A DNA stretch of 64,000 nt from Pectinophora gossypiella (taxonomy: Eukaryota > Arthropoda > Insecta > Lepidoptera > Gelechiidae). The translations under genes and the position numbers were made by a program. The notes under the pieces are model-generated. The model was not told the origin of the DNA. It searched no databases and saw only the letters and a list, made by a program, of their open reading frames with translations. The stretch is taken from contig NC_065406.1 in the NCBI RefSeq assembly GCF_024362695.1, positions 12,090,001 through 12,154,000 of the forward strand, read 5' to 3'. Shown here piece by piece: positions 56,001 to 64,000 of this stretch. The first letter of the stretch is position 1. The number at the start of each line of letters is the position of its first letter.

Positions 56001-59000
56001 CCATTACCGATTGTAACGGCGCATGTGATAGAATCGCCGATCGCGCCACAACCCTCGCGATGTGTCAATAACGCCTTATCGAATTGGCATGTTGTCAGCC
56101 ACCACCGGTGACGACTTTTGCCCGCCTTCCAAACTACACATCCTCCTTTTATGTCCTCTTGAATACAACGAACGCCATTTGGATACGAAACTCATAGTCA
56201 TAATCCCGAACTTACGCAACGAGCTATCAAAAGAACCCGCTAGCTATCAGATATTTCCCAGTTTCAGAAACGACATCGGAACTTGTGTACATTCGCACAT
56301 TAGCTGCAATTATCCGTCACAGAATTCAGCGGTAGTTGTATCAATGAAAATTGCTTCACAGCTAGAAGTTTTTTCGCGATTGTGAGTTGCCTCAGAGGTG
56401 AAGTTTCCCGACAAGAAACTGCAGGTCGTTAAACTTTAGCAACGACAGTTTAGTTGCTACCTGCATTGTTCGACGGCTGCAATCCGTGTGAAAACGGCAA
56501 TCTGGGTTACACCGTGACTACATGGCATTCTATCTCGCAAAAACTTTTGCAAAGTAAGTCATGTTTAGTAGTAGCAAGTTAATTCCATAAGTTCCCATCA
56601 TAATTTATAATCGGCCCTTCCCTACGTTGAAGAATATGTTTGCAGATCTGAAATAACATATATATCTACATTGTAAAAATGTTAGTGCAAATTGTATTCT
56701 ACCAAAATTGAAGTAGGTACCTATACATAATTAACGGACGTTCACTTGACTATTCATTACTGGCAATTAATTCCCGCGGGTTGCACTCGGCGCGCGGAGA
56801 TCGACCTCGTGGGAAATTAAACTGTGCGCAGGCCGTCTTGCCGCCCGGCGCCCGACGCCCGACGACTCAACCACCCGCCTTCACATACGAAACACTTTCT
56901 CTTCGCACATTTTCCGATTTTTCCACGATGCACCACGCCGTGTTGCAACGTTGGGTAATCTGGCGCACCTACGATCGTATTACGTGTCTAGGCATTCCTA
57001 ATGTGGCAGCAATTTTTCTTTCTCTTGCATTGTGTTGTTTTCCTTGGCGATACACATTAAATATCCAGGCCGGTATTGAAATTAGTTTGCGGCGTGTTGT
57101 GGGCCATGTGAGTGGATCATTAAATATGAAGCCGTAATCAGTGCGGTGCTCGCAGTCCCCTCTGCCTCGGTCTCCGGCAACCGCACGCTCATTGTTCTGT
57201 TTTCATACCTGTGTTTGCGCCCAAATTGCGAACAATAAGATTGTTTACTGTCAACTCTGAATTCTAAATGCATTTGCAAAGTTAATTAGATTATTCCTAC
57301 CTTACCTACTGTAATTAAAGGAACTAGGTATGTCCGCGCCGCACATTTTCGTAGGGAAGTTTTTCTTGACTTGGCGGAAGTAGGTAGGCCGAGTGTTGCA
57401 ATGGGGCTTCGCGAATCGGATCGGAATCGCTGAGCCGCGCCCGATTGCGCCGCCACGCATCAGCGAGCGGGGAGAAATTGAAGTGCACGAACCGCTAGAA
57501 TAGCCGTTCGCCTGCCAACCACTTGCGAAACTTCGCGTCGATTAATTGTCCGCTACACCTATTCCAAATTTTGAGAATTTAACCAAACGCAAAATTGGAT
57601 GCGCACGGATAATAATTCGAAAGTTAATGAAGAGTCTGCCTAATCGGCGGGTAAGGCGTTGCGCGTCGCGGTCGCGAAGCTGACACGACGATGTTTGCAC
57701 AAAGCGCGATCCCGGTAAGCCCGAGGGCGCTCAGCGTAAGCTGGCCGAGTCCGGAGCGCGGTTATGAGATTATTCTCGCTTTGACGGCCCGCCTCGTCCG
57801 CATGCACCGCGCTGCGCTTTAGGCTCTCGCCTCGTTTACATTTAAAATCCTAATTGGCTATTTTACGACTTGATGTTGTTGCGCTGGGCACATTTTATGT
57901 CATATTATTTTAATTCTCGTGGCGAATAATGCATACGTAATTTGTTCCTGTTTTCACAACACGAACGTGTCTGTTGGATATTCGCGCTAGCACGAAAGGA
58001 ATGACGTAGTGTGGTGTAGCGAGCTTCGTTGCATCAATATGCGCGTGATGAAGTAGAGTAGAGCGGGTATCGGAGTCGATCGTTCACGGCCTAATTGATA
58101 CAATGATCGTGTTAGTGAATGTGTTGGATGAGTAATAACGTGCCAGGAGACCGGGGCGGCGTGGTGGCGACGAGAGCGCGGCTGCGGCAATTTGCTCGCA
58201 CCGGAGATAGTCTCCTTATTGCCCGCGCCTCCCCGCTAACTAACGCTTATTAAACTTCAACAACGCTCCCGCTGATCACTTCACCTTCTTGTTTACTCTA
58301 AACTTAGATTAATCGTTCGCTCGGCCTCGTTTGTACTCCTATTTATCTTCACTAATAAAAAACTTTCAACTCTGTAAATATATCTATACAGCAACTAAAC
58401 TTCTGCTTTATACGAATGCCTGTGCCGCATCTAGTTTATATATAGTGCTACTGCAGTTTAGTTAATTCACAAAATAGCTTATTTATGCTCACCCTGAAAT
58501 ATCAAGAAAAAGAGTCATTTGAAAATGACGTGTAACAAGCAAATAGTGAAATAGATTATCATATAAACGAGCAATTTGGCTGTGATCGAACGTGTTTGAG
58601 ACTGCCTATTCTATTTTCACATTTTGGTTTATCATGTTCGTCATGCACGTCCTTGTAAAGTTGTAATTAGGTGGAGCTGTTGCGGCGGGTGCAGTGTAGC
58701 GCTCTTCGGTTGCGCCACTTGAAGTAATACTATTACGTGATATTTGACTAATGGCCGGCTGAGAATCGTAACCTATCACTACTACGACACTGCAAATATG
58801 TATGATTACGTATTTCCGATTCTCCTATCTGCGTGGTTTACTTAGTGGCGTTTTTCTCAAAGGCAGCGAAGGTTTTTTATACATAAACAAACATTGTAGT
58901 ACTTGCTGCTAGGTGATTGTGTTGCGTGGGCCTTTTGTATGTCCTTTGTGGGAAATGCTTGTGTATTAGGTGTATGTCTATTATTCCATTGTCAACGACT

Positions 59001-61790
59001 GTTTTTATGTTGCTTTCTCTTCATTGTGGGTGGAATAAATAAATTGATAACATAAAATTATTTCGTTTTTTCCTGAATTTTACTACATCTGTCTTGGTTT
59101 GTGCTTTAGTGAAGTCTGTAATTTAAAATAGAAACGACTGTGATTAACCGTTATTAACCGTTCAAGTCTGTAACGCCTAAATAACTGATTACGCCAAAGA
59201 AGAAAAAAAAAACTGATTGCATTATATTTGCCTAATAAGTGTCCGTTAGGCAAAGCAGTATGTAGGAACTTTATAGTATCCAAGCAAAAATCAGCTTTGT
59301 AAGTTAGCAATGCAAGCCATGTGAAGAAACAAAGGAAGTCGTATAACCCGCGGCGAGACAGTCACGCGACCACCTCGCGCCGTATGGACTCGCTGTCTAT
59401 TGTTTTATTCCATGTTCATACCCTTTTCTATGGCGAATTCGGTAATTCACTTGCCGGTGCACGAATATCTGCGAATTTCAATGCAGCACGGTTATATTAT
59501 GCATCGGCATAGTTACATAATGTTTGCCAGGTGCTGCTGGAATAGCCTTATAATGGACGTTATGTGTTGTTATATTCTAGACTGTAATTAATAACAACGG
59601 TCTCACGGCGCCAGTGTTGACTCGGGGTGTGTCGCAAACTGCGGTGAAACATCGGCAGCGCTGGATTCACCACGCACAATAGCCGCTCTGTTTGCTCTCT
59701 GCCGGCAGTGCCTGGTACCCGCTCGTTCGTCCCTGTCGCGGTCAAAACGTGATTAAATATCTAACACAGCCATTTGGCTATTGAATGTGCACCCTTGCAC
59801 ATATCGTGCCGACTCGCCGTTTTCTATACGCGCAATGCACGCGTTTTGAACGTGCGTTATATCATTCCAATTTACATAAAAACCTACGCCCAAGTTGAAC
59901 AGAGTTAACAAAACGTTTGAAAAGCACTTCACTTTTATATTGAATTGGGTGACATTTGAAGCTATTCACCCCCACTCATAAGGGAGTGAAGCTCAAAAGC
60001 CTTGGAGGCTCTTTATATTCGTCGTGGATTTCGCGAAAGGATTTACCGGGGCCGCCTCGGCCGACGAGGATTCCCCATGTCGCCATCGGCACATCCCGGC
60101 TTATGGCAGACACCCGGATTAACAGCTAGCTACCCACGAACGACCCTGGCTTAACTTGCTTTTCTTATGAGTGACTTGTAAAATTACAAATCAAAATACC
60201 AATCATGTTAATTGGCACCCTCTAAAACTTCACAAGGACGCATTTCTTCAATAACGTCGTGAAGTAAGGCTTCGTAACTAAATTACTCTGCCCTAATGAA
60301 AGTCGGAGAACCCTTTTTCCATTTGGCCATTGTAAATAGTTAAACTGTTGATTGTTAATACAATTGGGGACGCAGTTTACAATGGGTCACGTAGAAACAT
60401 AACACGTTGGGCGTTCACGTGTCGAATCGAATCTGAAATAAATGAGGGTCGTCGATAAGGATGTCGGGTTTATGGATACTCTATATTACTTAGACATTGC
60501 AGATTTACGACAAAAACAACGAGGTATTTTTTAACCTGCAATAACATTGTTGTCATTTCTAAAGCAACGGTGTTGTCATCAAAAGTCTATTAACTGTTTT
60601 CTATTGTTTTCTTAAATGTAGAGCAATTCTGAAAAGTTGTTTCAGTGCGTATTTCGTGATTGATAGCGTCCACCCGACCTCGTTGTCATTGTTCTATTCG
60701 GGGCTGGTCCGACAGCGGGTCACGAATCACCGATTGTGACATTTAAAGTTCACGCTGATATTTGTTGATATTTGCACGGGGAGCTCCTCGGTCCGTGACG
60801 TTGAAGCCTTGCACTTTATGTTGTTGCGTCAGAAAAAAGGCAATATTTGTAGCTTTTCAGCTAATACCGTACAAAGTATGCGGTCGGATAGTTAGCAGGG
60901 GAGTCAGTTAATCCAAGAGTACAATCGCACTAATTCGGGCGTGGCTTCAGATGTACGCCGCCTAATTAGCTGAGCGCTTGCGTCCGGCCGCCGGTGCAGC
61001 CGGTCAAAGGATCGCCGCTCATTACGAGCCGAGCCAACCACCCCCGACCGACCTCTGACTGTCACTGCGCTCTGAATAACTGCCGAACGAAACGAACACA
61101 AACTTTTGTGATAGTCTAAATTTAATTTATGGCTGAAGAAATAGTGGAGATATGGCGAAGGCAGTCACGGAACAGACACGGGCGGGCAGTGCGATGCGAT
61201 GTTCGCGGAAGGCGATAAGATCGCGTGAGGCGCGGCGCGCTCCACCCGCCCCGGCGCGGCGGCGGCCCCGCCACAGGCCCTCTCCACCGGACTATCCGTC
61301 ACGCTGCGTTAATGCTCGCGCAGCACGCCACACTTGACTATCTGCAAAGCTATCCGCGCTCCACCTATCGATATCTGTACACAATGCCCCATTAAATTCC
61401 AGTTAACCCTCTAAACGCATTCAAACTTCCAAACACGATTTTGGAGTCCAACTTTATTCATTTTCCGAAATAAACTTGGAACTTCAATTCAGCAGGCTAT
61501 TCAAATCGTGGAAGAAAGTGGGTATTAAGAGCAGGTATAGTTTACACGCCCCCCAGAGAGCTATAGAACATACGCGGTGCATTGGAACAATGACATATCT
61601 TTGGTAAAAAATGATGAATTATTGATGCTGCGTGGTTTGTTTTGGCTATTAATATGCCTTTTGTATTGCCCTCGAATCCATAAAACTATTCAAACCGGCA
61701 ATAAACATCAGTTTAGGACAATAAAGTTATTATCTGATTTACAGTAGGTACCTACGGGGTAATTTAATATTCCTTAATGTGCCAGTTCTT
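53001..61790. other. Transposon-poor interior of the large pumilio intron
   Basis: Nearly 9 kb without a recognisable SINE, MITE or LINE, unlike the rest of the window. Composition alternates between AT-rich tracts (with TTAATTA/TAATTA cores) and CpG-rich islands (about 56770-56890, 57340-57840, 58000-58240, 60940-61090 and 61180-61340). Open frames here have no splice-site support. Candidate regulatory region; no exon recognised. Confidence 0.4.
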
Positions 61791-61797
61791 CTATCGT

Positions 61798-62150
61798 GCC
61801 AGTTGTGAGGTGGATTACCAACCTCATCAACCCTGGTGTCAGGGTTACTATTGAGCCGCCAAAGGCCCCTGACATGGCTCATGTAATGACTACTTACTTA
61901 CATCAGTAAGTAGTAACCGGGACCAACGGCTTAACGTGCCTTCCGAAACACGGAACGGCCTCCGTGGTCCAGTAGTTGAGCGTTGTGTACACGATCCGGA
62001 GGTCCCGGGTTCAAATCCCGGTGGAGACAAACTAGTTTGGTTAGGACATTACATGGTTGATCAAGCAATTGTCTGAAAGTAAGATGATCCGTTGGTCCCG
62101 ATTATTAATTACTGATGTTATTGAGTAGTAGTAATTGTTGTTAAGTTTTA
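61798..62150. mobile_element. Two abutting SINE family B copies, opposite orientation
   Basis: 61798-61955 is the 3' half of a copy on the minus strand (CACCAGGGTTGATGAGG tail as reverse complement, CCGGGACCAACGGCTTAACG). From 61957 a plus-strand copy starts with a tRNA-like head, GGCCTCCGTGGTCCAGTAGT TGAGCG and B box GGGTTCAAATCCC. The junction lies in the shared GGAAGGCACG-like region of the first copy. Confidence 0.7.
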
Positions 62151-64000
62151 TTATGCGCTCATTCGCGTTATTAAACAAGTGCAATGTTTATTTTACTGTG
62201 TATAAATTGATTAATCAGTATCGGTAATACAATACCAGGCAGTTTCAGTATAAGGTTTCGTAGATAAAAGTTACAAAGGCACAGTTTGCTTGTAATAGTA
62301 TATGTGGGCGTCAACAGACCGGCAGATGGTCGCCGCGCGAACCATCACAGCTCTGATTAAAGTTAATTAACTGAAGCCATTTACACGCTGCGGGACGGGC
62401 GCGGCCTGCGTGCCGCGGCGCGCCCGCGAGCTGGACGTATGGCATCGGTCACCGACATCGTCCGCGTAAACCTTTTAGCACGACTGTTGCGTGTAACAGT
62501 TTATCTATATATTACGTTTGCAACTAGGCACCCTAATAAAACTACTAAAGTGTAGACCTATTTTGGAAATAGGCACTTCATGTAATAAATTTGTTTCACA
62601 AAGATTGGTTATCACTAGACAGTTAATTAGAAATGCATTTGGGACGGGCGCAGGGAACGCGGCCTCTGACCGTGTCCGGCGGCAGGAAGCCGCGGCTGGC
62701 GGCGGCAGCAGCGCAGCGCAGGGCTCCGCGGCGAGATTTATCGCGCGGCCGCACGCAGCTGGCGCGGTGCCCAGCGCCCTCGCGCCCTTTTATCACCCGC
62801 CGAAACACGCCCGCCGCGTTAATTTGTTTGTTCTGACGCGACCCACCTAATGAATCGCCCCGGGCCGGACCCATGTTCGCGGAACGTACACAATTAAACG
62901 TTTACGTCCTTAAATTGGTACGGACCCGCAAATAAATCGTTAATCACGATATTTGACCACGATCGACGACATCCGACCGAAGCAAAAAGGTTTATCGTGG
63001 CGACGAACGGTTTACGACGGTAATGAGGAGTTCGTTCCCACAAAATTACGTGGTCGGGTTGACTATCCATCCATCAACACAGGTGTTGCAACGCTAATGT
63101 TTAAATGTGGCATCAAAAGGAGCTGATGTCTGACGTGTAATATGTAGAGCGAACTGATTTAGCGCGAGTGAATCAGACGCGCTCAGGTGAGGTCGAATTC
63201 CTTTGCGCGCTCCGCCCTACCTGCGCGCCCAAAATACCCACTCACGCGCGCCTCAGCCCGCCCGTGCGCACACACTGATATTTTCGGCAGACACTCTTTA
63301 CGCAAACAATTTGAATTTGATAGCATATTTTGTGAATATACAACAGATACATCGCTGATACAGTAAACTTCGCGCTTTGATGCAGGTGGTACTTACTCTA
63401 CATAACTAAGTGCGAATGAAACAAATGACCGGAACGCTCTTACGTTATCACCCTATGTACATTGTGTCGTTCGTTTATTAAGTGTGCATGTGTAGTGCAA
63501 AAGTAATTAACTATTACTCGTAACGTAACTGTAGTAGAAGTATAATCTCCCCGTTTTCTCTATCGTACCTACTTATTTGACTGTAAACGTTTTGTTCGTT
63601 TTGTTTGGTTCACCACTTAATTAGGTACTGGTCGTAAAACTGTCTTCCTCATCTTATATTTACCGCGTTTGCCCTTTTTATTATCCGATTACACGGGCCG
63701 CGCGGTTTGCCGGCGCAAGGGGAGCAGTTTCATTTGTTTCTTCAGAAATTACTTCAGATCTCACCGCTTTCGTCTCGCCCCTTTCTACGAGACCACTTAC
63801 TTTTCGCTTCTAGCGAGCACACATTAACGTGTAAATTAGCCAAGATTGTTGTCGCATTCATTTATGACGCCAAATCACGTAATTAATGTTTACACCGATA
63901 TGATTACGGTCAACGTTATCAGGATGTTCTCTGGGGAAAAACACGTTACATTAAACCTACAACATTGCGCGAGCGCGGCCGGGGGTTGGTTACATTGATG
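62151..64000. other. Right end of the window, pumilio intron with CpG-rich blocks
   Basis: CpG-dense blocks near 62330-62460, 62640-62880 and 63160-63280 alternate with AT-rich sequence. No exon, repeat family or RNA gene recognised; open frames on both strands in the GC-rich blocks look like composition effects. Confidence 0.4.

Noticed and set aside
56781..57137. 118-codon plus-strand frame as a gene
   Set aside because: No recognisable domain or exon context; lies in the pumilio intron in a CpG-rich patch where long frames arise by composition.
62518..62874. Overlapping GC-rich frames on both strands as an exon of pumilio or another gene
   Set aside because: Open on both strands because of base composition; no splice-site support and no similarity to Pumilio.
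52681..64000. Further pumilio exons before the right edge
   Set aside because: No frame with Pumilio-like residues and matching phase-0 acceptor was found after 51011; the remaining exons are presumed outside the window.

Overview
This window looks like nuclear DNA of a lepidopteran insect (moth or butterfly). It is AT-rich, with intron-rich genes carrying GT..AG splice sites. It contains tRNA-derived SINEs and small DNA transposons of the kinds common in Lepidoptera, and many TACCTACCT-type tracts. Five genes can be assembled exon by exon with consistent splice phase. Apart from the gene spans, almost everything is introns and old mobile DNA.

Layout. (1) Positions 1-9226, minus strand: the 5' part (10 coding exons, 360 codons) of a protein with two U1/matrin-type C2H2 zinc fingers; it runs off the left edge. 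(2) 11984/12059-18927, plus strand: a five-exon secreted serpin with a mucin-like Thr/Ser-rich insert of about 230 residues and a non-canonical hinge. (3) 21335-23165, minus strand: RpS8 (208 aa), whose last intron holds a C/D-box snoRNA with a 12-nt match to 28S rRNA. (4) 24706-25542, plus strand: mago nashi (146 aa), head-to-head with RpS8. (5) 28219 to beyond 64000, plus strand: the N-terminal half of pumilio (nine coding exons, 554 codons), with a second, downstream first coding exon at 33042 that implies an alternative promoter. The PUM-HD RNA-binding repeats must lie to the right of the window; the last intron is at least 13 kb.

Mobile DNA. The clearest element is a 2.05-kb foldback element (47263-49315), with arms of about 830-850 bp and a perfect 9-bp target duplication. 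Two hAT-type non-autonomous elements have perfect 8-bp target duplications (26851-27556 and 30692-31543); the first sits just upstream of the pumilio 5' end. A PIF/Harbinger remnant with a 3-bp TTA duplication lies between RpS8 and mago. A TA-flanked inverted-repeat element is nested inside a second inverted-repeat element near 20-21 kb. A decayed element with a relic PHD-type cysteine cluster lies in serpin intron 1. Two tRNA-derived SINE families are present in both orientations; one copy ends about 35 bp before a pumilio splice acceptor.

How the genes relate. RpS8 (translation), Mago (exon junction complex, mRNA localisation) and Pumilio (3'UTR repression) all act in RNA metabolism, but nothing in the sequence suggests co-regulation; I treat them as ordinary neighbours. 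The last 12 kb (about 53-61.7 kb) is poor in transposons, with GC-rich islands and homeodomain-type TAATTA cores, and is a candidate regulatory region of pumilio. I found no bacterial genes, CRISPR arrays or canonical tRNA/rRNA genes.
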